DNA from: Pseudobutyrivibrio sp. UBA1225
GTDB taxonomy: Bacteria; Bacillota; Clostridia; Lachnospirales; Lachnospiraceae
Direction of reading: 5' to 3'
Assembly (NCBI GenBank): GCA_002309345.1
Contig: DBWZ01000037.1
Span: 13,367-42,906 of the forward strand
Length of the DNA: 29,540 nucleotides
Under the pieces are notes generated by a model. It was not told the origin of the DNA and did no database searches. It saw only the letters and a list, made by a program, of their open reading frames with translations. Of the stretch, positions 7,969 to 15,312 are shown in pieces. The translations under genes and the position numbers were made by a program. Position 1 is the first letter of the stretch. Every line of letters starts with the position of its first letter.

Positions 7969-8899
7969 GCTTTTAATCGGTTTCTTTCTGGCTCTCTTAG
8001 GACTAATTATTGTGGAGTACTATATCTACACCAACTACAGTAAGCTCACTCGTGAGACCATTAAGATTTCCTTTGTTGTAAGCGACGACAACCTAGATCG
8101 CTGGGACAATATGCAATACGGAGCAGAGGCGGCAGCCTCAGATAACGATTGCATTGTTACTTTTGTTAATAGCCCTAGGGATGCAGGTCCTGAGGGAGAA
8201 CTAGATGTTATAAGCCGTCAGTTTAGTGAAGGGGCTGACTATGTGGCGGTTGCAAGCGGATATTACGGCAAGGTTCGGGAGCTTGTTAAAGCAAAGAGCT
8301 TTGCCAGTAGTGTTATCTTTGTCAAAACTGGCAACGTCAAAAGTGACTACAACAACTTGATGGTAGACGAATACAGCTTGGGCCGGGATTTGGCACAGCA
8401 CATCATCGATGCTAAAGAGTCATATAATTTGCTCTTGCTAGGTGGTTCCGAATCCGCAAATGCGAATCTTGCAATTGATGGTTTGAAGGATGCTTTAGAT
8501 AAATCAGATATAGAATACGAGCTTGCATTAAGCAAAGATTCTGCTGAGTTGGTTAACAATGTTTATCAGCTGCGCTATGCGTTAAGGTACGATGGAGTTG
8601 TTGCATTGGATTCTGCAACAATCGATATGATTGCATCCAAAAAGGACTATCTTTTAGATGCGATATCCGTATATGCGATAGATAACAGACAGGAATCAGT
8701 TTACTATTTAGATTCATCCTTGGTAGATGCCTTGGCATATGAGGATGATTATTCCTTGGGGTATATTACAGTTGAGCATTTTTTGGATGGTAAATCATTG
8801 ACGAGAATTGCCAAAGGTGTGCCGCTATACTATATAGTAGACAAGGAGTCTATGTATTCAGAGCAGATGGAAAAGGTGCTATTTCCATTTGTTAAGTAA
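7955..8899 (+). CDS. Membrane-anchored sugar-binding-like protein, probable sensor partner of the kinase
   Basis: The protein has 314 residues. An uncleaved N-terminal membrane segment (residues about 5-25, LLIGFFLALLGLIIVEYYIY) carries an extracytoplasmic periplasmic-binding-protein domain of the RbsB/XylF type (SFVVSDDNLDRWDNM, then IIDAKESYNLLLLGGSESAN). No lipobox is visible. The start overlaps the end of the kinase gene by 14 bases and AAAGGAG (7940-7946) is well placed. The arrangement matches the three-component XylFII-LytS-YesN system known from Clostridium beijerinckii, in which a membrane-bound sugar-binding protein detects xylose and stimulates LytS. By analogy this protein would present a sugar to the kinase; the ligand is not known and the role is inferred from context. 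Confidence 0.8.
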   Translation: MRKNKLLIGFFLALLGLIIVEYYIYTNYSKLTRETIKISFVVSDDNLDRWDNMQYGAEAAASDNDCIVTFVNSPRDAGPEGELDVISRQFSEGADYVAVASGYYGKVRELVKAKSFASSVIFVKTGNVKSDYNNLMVDEYSLGRDLAQHIIDAKESYNLLLLGGSESANANLAIDGLKDALDKSDIEYELALSKDSAELVNNVYQLRYALRYDGVVALDSATIDMIASKKDYLLDAISVYAIDNRQESVYYLDSSLVDALAYEDDYSLGYITVEHFLDGKSLTRIAKGVPLYYIVDKESMYSEQMEKVLFPFVK

Positions 8900-8952
8900 T
8901 TCAATCTGGATAAAGTAATATAAATGTAGCATCATCATTTTTAGGAGTAGAT

Positions 8953-9987
8953 ATGTTAAAAAGGTTTTGCGGTCTCTTGTTAACTCTTGCAATTGCCACT
9001 TCATTTGTTGGCTGCAAGAAAGAGGCTTTACAAGAAAGAGACAGGCTATCAATCAAGGTTGGCGTCACCATGTACAGCGAGTTCGATCCATTCACCGAGG
9101 ATATACGTCACAACATTGAAGACTATCTTACTGAGTATGGACAGAAAAAGGATATCGATATTACGACTACAGTGGTTTATTCTGGTAAGAATCAGCTTGT
9201 TCAAAATGACCAGGTGGAGGATTTCATCGAAAAGAATTATGATGTTATCTGCGTAAATATTGTCGATAGAACCGATGCCACAGTTATAATCGAAAAGGCA
9301 AAGTCTGCAGATATTCCAATCATCTTTTTCAATCGTGAGGTTGTTGAGGATGATTTGAATCGATTTAACAAGCTATACTATGTTGGAGCCAAGCCAGAGG
9401 AAAGCGGACAGATTCAAGGCGAGATAGTGTTGTCTGAGCTCAAGACCAGATTTGCTGATGTAGATTTAAATCAAGATGGTGTTATTCAATACGTTATGCT
9501 TGAGGGCGAGGCGGGGCACCAGGATTCCATTGTCAGAAGTCGCGTTAGCGTAGAGACTATTGTAAATGGCGGGGTAGAGCTAGAGCGCCTGGGAGATGAG
9601 ATTGCAAATTGGGATAGGCAACAGGCTCATACCAAGCTGACAGCGCTGCTTCAGGGTTATCCACGGCAGATAGAGCTTGTTATTGCAAACGATGACAATA
9701 TGGCGCTTGGCGCTGTTGATGCACTTAAGCAGTTTGGTGTTCAGACAATGCCTATGGTTGTAGGAGTCAATGGCCAGCAGGAGGCCATGGAAGAGATTAG
9801 CAATGGCAATATAATCGGCACTGCTTTAAATGACGCGGATGCGAAGGGCAAAATAATCGCAAAAATGGCGATAGGAATTGCCGTATCTGGACAGGTGCCA
9901 AAGGACATCAAGCTAGACCAAGATAAGTATTACTATGTACCATATGTGAAAATTGATAGAAATAATGTTGAAACTTATCTAAAATAG
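8953..9987 (+). CDS. MglB-like galactose/glucose-binding lipoprotein
   Basis: This is an extracytoplasmic sugar receptor anchored as a lipoprotein: the signal peptide ends in FVGC with the cysteine at 21. The mature part of the 344 residues is a type 1 periplasmic-binding fold. It carries the EF-hand-like calcium loop typical of the galactose/glucose-binding protein MglB: D171, N173, D175, a backbone position at 177 and Q179, in DLNQDGVIQYVMLEGE. MglB-like segments such as VIANDDNMALGAVDAL and GTALNDADAKG support the call. AGGAG (8942-8946) precedes the ATG. No MglA or MglC gene is adjacent, so it may work with the ChvE-type permease or be a second sensor for the kinase. It could share the regulatory operon; the 53-base gap shows no clear terminator. 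Confidence 0.87.
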   Translation: MLKRFCGLLLTLAIATSFVGCKKEALQERDRLSIKVGVTMYSEFDPFTEDIRHNIEDYLTEYGQKKDIDITTTVVYSGKNQLVQNDQVEDFIEKNYDVICVNIVDRTDATVIIEKAKSADIPIIFFNREVVEDDLNRFNKLYYVGAKPEESGQIQGEIVLSELKTRFADVDLNQDGVIQYVMLEGEAGHQDSIVRSRVSVETIVNGGVELERLGDEIANWDRQQAHTKLTALLQGYPRQIELVIANDDNMALGAVDALKQFGVQTMPMVVGVNGQQEAMEEISNGNIIGTALNDADAKGKIIAKMAIGIAVSGQVPKDIKLDQDKYYYVPYVKIDRNNVETYLK

Positions 9988-9997
9988 ATATTTTTGG

Positions 9998-10042
9998 TTG
10001 CGGTGATAGGCTTTAAAGGGTTATAATCTTTAAAGTCTATTA
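9998..10042 (+). promoter_or_regulatory. Promoter with TATAAT in the loop of a 15-bp dyad
   Basis: TTGCGG (9998-10003) and TATAAT (10022-10027) are 18 bases apart and form a plausible sigma-A promoter for the next gene. The -10 lies in the 9-base loop of an inverted repeat, TGATAGGCTTTAAAG (10004-10018) with CTTTAAAGTCTATTA (10028-10042), fully paired with two G-U pairs. It could be an operator, or a weak terminator of the operon before it. Confidence 0.45.
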
Positions 10043-10075
10043 TTATGTCTACGTGTAGTTACTGGAGGTATTATT

Positions 10076-10948
10076 TTGATAGATAAGCTTGAAAAGAAAT
10101 TCGGAAAATACGCTATTAAAAACTTAATAATATATTTGTTGGCAGGCTATGCCCTTGGCTATCTGTTCTATTTTGGAACAAGATTTACTGGCTTTAATTA
10201 TCTTAGTTACTTAACTTTAGAGCCATATTTCATCATCCATAAGTTCCAGATTTGGAGATTGTTTACTTGGATTATTATTCCACCAAACGACAATATTATT
10301 TTCGCTCTAATCATGTTCATGCTTTATTATCAGCTTGGTAGGTCATTAGAGTATAGCTGGGGCTCCTTCAAGTTCAACATATTTATGTTTGGCGGCATGT
10401 TCTTTACCATAATCGGCGCCTTTATTACCTACGCTATTTATGGCGGAGATTTGCCTGTAGGCATAATCGGAAGCACCATCAGCACAATGTATGTCAACCT
10501 TTCGATATTCTTGGCATTTTCCATCTGCTTTCCAAACATGCAGGTTTTGCTATATTTCATCATACCTATCAAGATGAAATGGATGTCGATAGTTTACGTT
10601 GCAATCATAGGTTTCAACATAATCCAGGCTATCATTGGCGGACAGCTCTTCATAGCTATTCCAATCATAGCATCGTTGCTAAACGTACTTATATTCTTTG
10701 TTCTTACTAGAAAGACAGCTAGGTTCAACCCAAAGGATATACACAGACGAGCAGAGTTCAAGCGCAACGTCACACCGCCTCGCACTCAGTACCGCGACGG
10801 TACACCGATTGCAAGACACAAATGTGCAGTGTGCGGTCGGACCGAGCTTACCAATCCAGAGCTAGAATTCAGGTTCTGCAGTAAGTGCGACGGCAATTAC
10901 GAATATTGTAGTGATCATTTGTTTACTCACAAGCATATTAAAAAATAG
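10076..10948 (+). CDS. Rhomboid/derlin-like membrane protein with a C-terminal zinc-finger-like tail
   Basis: This polytopic membrane protein has 290 residues and about six hydrophobic segments. The loop after the first segment has QIWRLFTW (58-65), the WR motif of the rhomboid superfamily, and LGRSLE (87-92) follows the second segment as in derlins. The catalytic features of rhomboid proteases are not convincing: in place of GASG there is GIIGSTIS (129-136), and the last membrane segment has no histidine. It is therefore probably an inactive rhomboid-like protein. The cytosolic tail after residue 215 ends in Cys/His pairs C250-C253, C268-C271, C278-H281 and H285-H287, a spacing that could hold two zinc ions. 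The start is TTG with a strong GGAGG (10064-10068). Function unknown. Confidence 0.75.
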   Translation: MIDKLEKKFGKYAIKNLIIYLLAGYALGYLFYFGTRFTGFNYLSYLTLEPYFIIHKFQIWRLFTWIIIPPNDNIIFALIMFMLYYQLGRSLEYSWGSFKFNIFMFGGMFFTIIGAFITYAIYGGDLPVGIIGSTISTMYVNLSIFLAFSICFPNMQVLLYFIIPIKMKWMSIVYVAIIGFNIIQAIIGGQLFIAIPIIASLLNVLIFFVLTRKTARFNPKDIHRRAEFKRNVTPPRTQYRDGTPIARHKCAVCGRTELTNPELEFRFCSKCDGNYEYCSDHLFTHKHIKK

Positions 10949-10995
10949 CTGCAATGCAGCATATCCTAATAATAATATGAAGGGACAATTATTCA

Positions 10996-12669
10996 ATGAG
11001 TGAAGAAGTAGTTAGCAAAAATTTTATCGAGGTAGAAATCGATAAGGACTTAAAGGAGGGCGTTTACGATCACGTATGTACGCGCTTCCCACCAGAGCCT
11101 AATGGCTATTTACATATTGGTCATGCCAAGTCCATCATCCTTAACTATGGTCTTGCTAAAAAGTACAATGGCGAGTTCCATATGCGATTTGATGACACCA
11201 ATCCTACCAAGGAAAAGATTGAGTTCGTAGATTCAATCAAGGCTGATATCCAGTGGCTAGGAGCAGACTGGGGCGACCACTTATATTTTGCTTCTAATTA
11301 TTTCGACAAGATGTACGAAGTGGCTGTTGATTTGATAAAAAAGGGCTTGGCTTATGTTTCAGATTTGCCAGCAGACAAGATGCGTGAGTACAGAGGTGAT
11401 TTCGAACACCCAGGTAAAGAAGACCCTAGTAGAAATCGTTCGGTGGAAGAAAACCTTCAGCTTTTTGAAGATATGAAGGCGGGCAAGTTCGAGGACGGTT
11501 CACACACACTTAGGGCCAAAATCGATATGGCTAGCCCAAATATCAACATGAGAGATCCAATTCTTTACAGAGTTGCTCACATGACACATCACAACACAGG
11601 TGATAAGTGGTGCATCTATCCTATGTACGATTTCGCCCATCCACTTGAGGATGCTTTCGAGGGAGTTACACACTCTATCTGTACATTGGAGTTCGAGGAC
11701 CACAGACCACTATACGACTGGGTGGTTAAGTCAGCAGGCTTTCCTCATCCACCTCGTCAGATTGAGTTTGCAAAGATGTACCTTACAAATGTTGTTACTG
11801 GCAAGCGCTACATCAAAAAGCTTGTAGAGGATGGCATAGTAGATGGTTGGGACGATCCACGTCTTGTTTCAATTGCAGCACTTCGACGCCGTGGATTCAC
11901 ACCAGCTTCAATCCAGAAGTTTGTTGAGCTTTCCGGCATTTCAAAGGCTAATTCTTCATCAGACTATGCGATGCTTGAGTATTGCATCCGTGAAGACTTA
12001 AAGACTACAAGAAGCCGCGTGATGGGTGTTCTTGATCCAGTAAAGCTTGTTATCGACAACTATGAAAGTGATGAGCTTGAGTGGCTCGATGTTCCAAACA
12101 ACCTTGAGAACGAATCACTTGGCAGTCGTCAGGTGCCATTTGGTAAAGAGCTTTACATCGATAGAGAGGATTTCATGATTGAGCCTCCAAAGAAGTACTT
12201 TAGACTTTATCCAGGTAACGAGGTTCGCCTTATGAACGCCTACTTTGTTACATGTACATCATATGAAACAGACGAAGACGGCAAGGTTACTTGCATTCAC
12301 TGTACATACGACCCAGCAACCAAGGGGGGCGATAGCCCAGATGGTCGCAAGGTCAAAGGAACAATACATTGGGTAGCTGCCAAGACAGCACTTCAGGTAG
12401 AAGTTCGTCTATATGAAAACATTGTAGACGAAGAAAAAGGAGTGTATAATGAAGATGGTAGTTTGAATCTCAATCCAAACTCACTTAAAGTTCTTAAGAA
12501 TTGCCTTGTAGAGCCATCTTTAAAGGATGCCAAGGCTTATGACAGTTTCCAATTTGTTCGTCAGGGATTCTTCTGCGTTGATGCCAAGGATTCAAAGCCT
12601 GATTCACTTGTATTCAACCGAATTGTCTCTCTTAAGAGCTCATTCAAGTTACCTACAACTAATAATTAA
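10996..12669 (+). CDS. glnS: Glutaminyl-tRNA synthetase
   Basis: This cytoplasmic class I synthetase attaches glutamine to tRNA-Gln. The 557 residues match the bacterial GlnRS length. The HIGH signature is in PNGYLHIGHAKS (H40-H43), and the KMSKS position is occupied by VVTGKRYIKK (near 266-275). FDDTNPTKEK, VTHSICTLEFEDHRPLYDW and DPRL are GlnRS/GluRS core motifs, and the C-terminal half with FNRIVSLKSSF is the GlnRS anticodon-binding beta-barrel rather than the helical one of bacterial GluRS. Many Firmicutes make Gln-tRNA through GatCAB instead, but several Clostridia carry glnS. AAGGGA lies about 11 bases upstream of the ATG. It is followed after 15 bases by the DUF2225 gene, probably in one transcript. 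Confidence 0.96.
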   Translation: MSEEVVSKNFIEVEIDKDLKEGVYDHVCTRFPPEPNGYLHIGHAKSIILNYGLAKKYNGEFHMRFDDTNPTKEKIEFVDSIKADIQWLGADWGDHLYFASNYFDKMYEVAVDLIKKGLAYVSDLPADKMREYRGDFEHPGKEDPSRNRSVEENLQLFEDMKAGKFEDGSHTLRAKIDMASPNINMRDPILYRVAHMTHHNTGDKWCIYPMYDFAHPLEDAFEGVTHSICTLEFEDHRPLYDWVVKSAGFPHPPRQIEFAKMYLTNVVTGKRYIKKLVEDGIVDGWDDPRLVSIAALRRRGFTPASIQKFVELSGISKANSSSDYAMLEYCIREDLKTTRSRVMGVLDPVKLVIDNYESDELEWLDVPNNLENESLGSRQVPFGKELYIDREDFMIEPPKKYFRLYPGNEVRLMNAYFVTCTSYETDEDGKVTCIHCTYDPATKGGDSPDGRKVKGTIHWVAAKTALQVEVRLYENIVDEEKGVYNEDGSLNLNPNSLKVLKNCLVEPSLKDAKAYDSFQFVRQGFFCVDAKDSKPDSLVFNRIVSLKSSFKLPTTNN

Positions 12670-12684
12670 TTAAAAGGACGAGTT

Positions 12685-13557
12685 ATGAATCTACTTTCAG
12701 GAATGGAAAAGTTTGGTTTCTCAATGGATGGGGAACTAGATATATTGGCAGATGAAACAGCCAAAAAGGGTGATGCATCTGCAGGTCAGACAGCTGCACC
12801 AGTTGTCAAAGAGGAAAAGGATTTTATCCTCGATAAAAAGGTTAGATGTCCTGTTTGCGACAAGGATTTCCCGATCAAGGCAGTTCTTGCTACCAAGCTC
12901 AAAAGACTAGAACCTGATTTCGACCTCAGACCTAATTACGAGTATGTTGACAAGTGCAAATACGACTTTTTGTCATGTCCACACTGTGGCTATTCGGCGT
13001 TGGATACAACATTTTCCAAAATCGATACAGCCCGTGTAAAGCTTATTCGCGCAGATTTCTGCCCAAGCTTCAAGCCTCAGCAGGGCGAGACTTTGCCAGA
13101 TATCTATTCCTACGATTATTCTGTAGAAAAGTTCAAGCTTGCACTTATTTGCACCATGAAAAAGCGTGCTAAGATGTCAGAAAAGGCATATGTATGTCTC
13201 AAGATAGCATGGCTTCGCCGCTCTCAGCTCAAGGAGCTACAAAATGCCAAGGATCCAGATCCAAAGGTTGTAGATTATGTCACCAAAGAATACGAGGGCT
13301 TCTACAAGCAGGCATACGAGGGCTTTATGAAGGCAATCGGTACCGAAACACCTCCATATTGCGGAATGGCATCAGAGGCTGTTGAGTATATGCTCGCCAA
13401 CATGTCTATGCATTACAAAAAATACGACGCTGCGATGAAGCTTATCGCTCGTTTGATTCAGTCTCCAAGCACTTCTAGAAAGCTTAAAGACAAATGCTTA
13501 GACCTCAAAGAAGAGATTACAGCAAAGGCTGCAGCCGCCAAGGCACAAGCTGAATAA
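12685..13557 (+). CDS. DUF2225 family zinc-ribbon protein
   Basis: This is a soluble protein of 290 residues. An N-terminal linker rich in Ala and acidic residues precedes a zinc-ribbon region with VRCPVCDKDF (C55, C58) and FLSCPHCGYSA (C98, C101), with a further cysteine at 91. The second half is helical and TPR-like in appearance (EKFKLALICTMKKRAKMSEK, then AMKLIARLIQS), ending in an Ala/Lys-rich tail. This is the pattern of DUF2225, a family frequent in Clostridia with no established biochemical role. The gene lies 15 bases after glnS with AAAAGGA as ribosome site, and a hairpin terminator follows its stop. Confidence 0.85.
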   Translation: MNLLSGMEKFGFSMDGELDILADETAKKGDASAGQTAAPVVKEEKDFILDKKVRCPVCDKDFPIKAVLATKLKRLEPDFDLRPNYEYVDKCKYDFLSCPHCGYSALDTTFSKIDTARVKLIRADFCPSFKPQQGETLPDIYSYDYSVEKFKLALICTMKKRAKMSEKAYVCLKIAWLRRSQLKELQNAKDPDPKVVDYVTKEYEGFYKQAYEGFMKAIGTETPPYCGMASEAVEYMLANMSMHYKKYDAAMKLIARLIQSPSTSRKLKDKCLDLKEEITAKAAAAKAQAE

Positions 13558-13568
13558 CTTGTTAATTT

Positions 13569-13600
13569 CACATATCAGGGTTTTCCCTGATATGTGTTTT
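13569..13600 (+). terminator. Perfect 12-bp hairpin with T run, between DUF2225 gene and prmA
   Basis: CACATATCAGGG (13569-13580), loop TTTT and CCCTGATATGTG (13585-13596) are followed by TTTT. It begins 12 bases after the DUF2225 stop and ends 19 bases before the prmA ATG. As there is no room for a complete promoter downstream of it, it may be partly read through or act as an attenuator. Confidence 0.75.
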
Positions 13601-13619
13601 CATGTCACGAGGATTTAAA

Positions 13620-14576
13620 ATGAACTGGATTAAGTACTCAATTAACACAACTACCGAGGCGGAGGATTTTATCAGTGCTGCCTTAATGGAGCTTGGCATT
13701 GTCTCAGTAGAAATAGAGAACAATGTGCCTGTCCCAGGAGATAACCAAGGCGGAGAGTTCAAGGAGCTCCAACCAGATTTACCAGAGGACAACGGTTTAT
13801 CCAAGGTGTCATTCTATTTGTCTGATGACGAGGATCACGAATCGCTTTTACAGCAGGTAAAGACTTCTCTTTCTGAGTTAAAAGAGACTATGGACATAGG
13901 TGAGGCAACAATCGACACCTCCGTCACCAAACAAGAAGATTGGATTAACAATTGGAAGCAGTTCTTTAAATCCTTTTATATTGATGATATTCTTATCAAG
14001 CCTACTTGGGAGGATATAGAACCTTCCGATAAGGGCAAGATATTTGTAGAGATAGATCCAGGCGTTTCTTTTGGAACGGGTAAACACGAGACCACGCAGC
14101 TTTGTATTCGTCAGCTCAAAAAATACCTCAAGCCTGGAGATGAAATCCTTGATATAGGATGTGGTAGCGGTATTCTTTCTATCATAGCAAGCAAGCTTTT
14201 AAATGGAGATTGCCATTTGGTAGGCACAGATATTGATGAAGACTGTATCGCATCCACCTATGACAACTTTGAAGTCAACCACATACCAAAGAGTCAGGGT
14301 GATTTTTATGTGGGCAACCTTACTGACGACAAAGAGTTGCAGGACAAGGTTGGCTACGAAAAGTACGACGTTGTTGTTGCCAATATTTTGGCAGATATAA
14401 TTATAGGAATGGCACCAGCTGTTCCTCCAACATTAAAGCAAGGTGGATACTTTATCACTTCCGGAATCATCGATTTTAAAGAGGATGAAGTAAAGGCTGC
14501 CCTTGAGGCAGTGGGATTTACAATAGTAGAGATTAATCATCAGGGAGAGTGGGTAAACATTACCGCTCAGAAATAA
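13620..14576 (+). CDS. prmA: Ribosomal protein L11 methyltransferase
   Basis: This enzyme uses S-adenosylmethionine to trimethylate lysines and the N-terminus of ribosomal protein L11. From ATG 13620 it has 318 residues. An N-terminal substrate-recognition region (MNWIKYSINTTTEAEDFIS) is followed by the methyltransferase fold with the PrmA hallmark DPGVSFGTGKHETT, SAM-binding motif I ILDIGCGSGILSI and the catalytic-pocket motif VVANILADII. The ATG at 13620 is preferred over an in-frame ATG at 13602 because ACGAGGA (13607-13613) lies just before it and the sequence MNWI is the usual PrmA beginning. It is directly followed by rsmE, a conserved pairing in Firmicutes. Confidence 0.95.
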   Translation: MNWIKYSINTTTEAEDFISAALMELGIVSVEIENNVPVPGDNQGGEFKELQPDLPEDNGLSKVSFYLSDDEDHESLLQQVKTSLSELKETMDIGEATIDTSVTKQEDWINNWKQFFKSFYIDDILIKPTWEDIEPSDKGKIFVEIDPGVSFGTGKHETTQLCIRQLKKYLKPGDEILDIGCGSGILSIIASKLLNGDCHLVGTDIDEDCIASTYDNFEVNHIPKSQGDFYVGNLTDDKELQDKVGYEKYDVVVANILADIIIGMAPAVPPTLKQGGYFITSGIIDFKEDEVKAALEAVGFTIVEINHQGEWVNITAQK

Positions 14577-14580
14577 GCCT

Positions 14581-15312
14581 ATGCAGCAAGTATTTATTAA
14601 CGAAACACCAGTCAATGGTGAAATAACAATTACAGGACAGGACGCACATCATCTAATTCGCGTGGTGCGGCTCAAGACTGGCGAAAAGATTAGAGTGTCA
14701 TTGGCTGATGGCACAAACTATATCTGCGCTGTCAAAGAAGCTTTGGACAAAGAGCTTGTGGTATCTATTTTGGAAGAAGTTCTATCCACGGAGTTGCCAA
14801 ACAAAATCTATCTGTTTCAGGCGCTTCCAAAGGGAGACAGAATGGAAACCATCATCGAAAAATGTGTTGAGTTAGGTGTCTTCGAAATCATTCCTGTTCA
14901 GATGAAAAACTGCATAGTTAAGCTTGATGACAAAAAGAAAAAGTCAAAAAGAGAAAGATATCAAGCTATTGCCGGGGCTGCGGCAAAGCAGTCAAAGCGG
15001 TCAATCATTCCGCAGATAAATAGCTTTATGTCATTTAAAGAGGCGTTTGAATATGCCAAGAATCTTGATGTTATCTTGCTCCCTTATGAAAGTAAGAATG
15101 GAATGCAGGATACCTTTGATGCGCTTAATGGTCTAGAAAAGGGACAAAGCATCGGTGTATTCATCGGCCCAGAGGGAGGCTTTGATTCTTCTGAAATAGT
15201 ACTTGTTAAAGACAGTGTTAAGCTGATTTCTCTTGGAAAGAGAATACTTAGAACTGATACAGCAGCAATTTGCACACTCAGTGCGTTGATGCTTAGATGT
15301 GAGGAAATGTAA
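14581..15312 (+). CDS. rsmE: 16S rRNA m3U1498 methyltransferase
   Basis: RsmE methylates N3 of U1498 in helix 44 of 16S rRNA. The 243 residues comprise an N-terminal PUA-like RNA-binding part (QDAHHLIRVVRLKTGEKIRV) and a C-terminal SPOUT methyltransferase domain. The SAM-binding trefoil knot is visible as VFIGPEGGFDSSEI and SLGKRILRTDTAA. KGDRMETIIEKCVELGV is also characteristic. There is no clear ribosome site; with only four bases after the prmA stop, translation is probably coupled. The last codon overlaps the start of the next gene. Confidence 0.95.
   Translation: MQQVFINETPVNGEITITGQDAHHLIRVVRLKTGEKIRVSLADGTNYICAVKEALDKELVVSILEEVLSTELPNKIYLFQALPKGDRMETIIEKCVELGVFEIIPVQMKNCIVKLDDKKKKSKRERYQAIAGAAAKQSKRSIIPQINSFMSFKEAFEYAKNLDVILLPYESKNGMQDTFDALNGLEKGQSIGVFIGPEGGFDSSEIVLVKDSVKLISLGKRILRTDTAAICTLSALMLRCEEM

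Noticed and set aside
10128..10136. Active rhomboid protease annotation for the protein at 10076-10948
   Set aside because: The serine motif GASG is replaced by a non-matching segment and the last membrane helix lacks histidine, so protease activity is not supported.
13602..13619. Upstream ATG as prmA start
   Set aside because: It directly abuts the terminator T run without a ribosome site; ATG 13620 has ACGAGGA and the family N-terminus.
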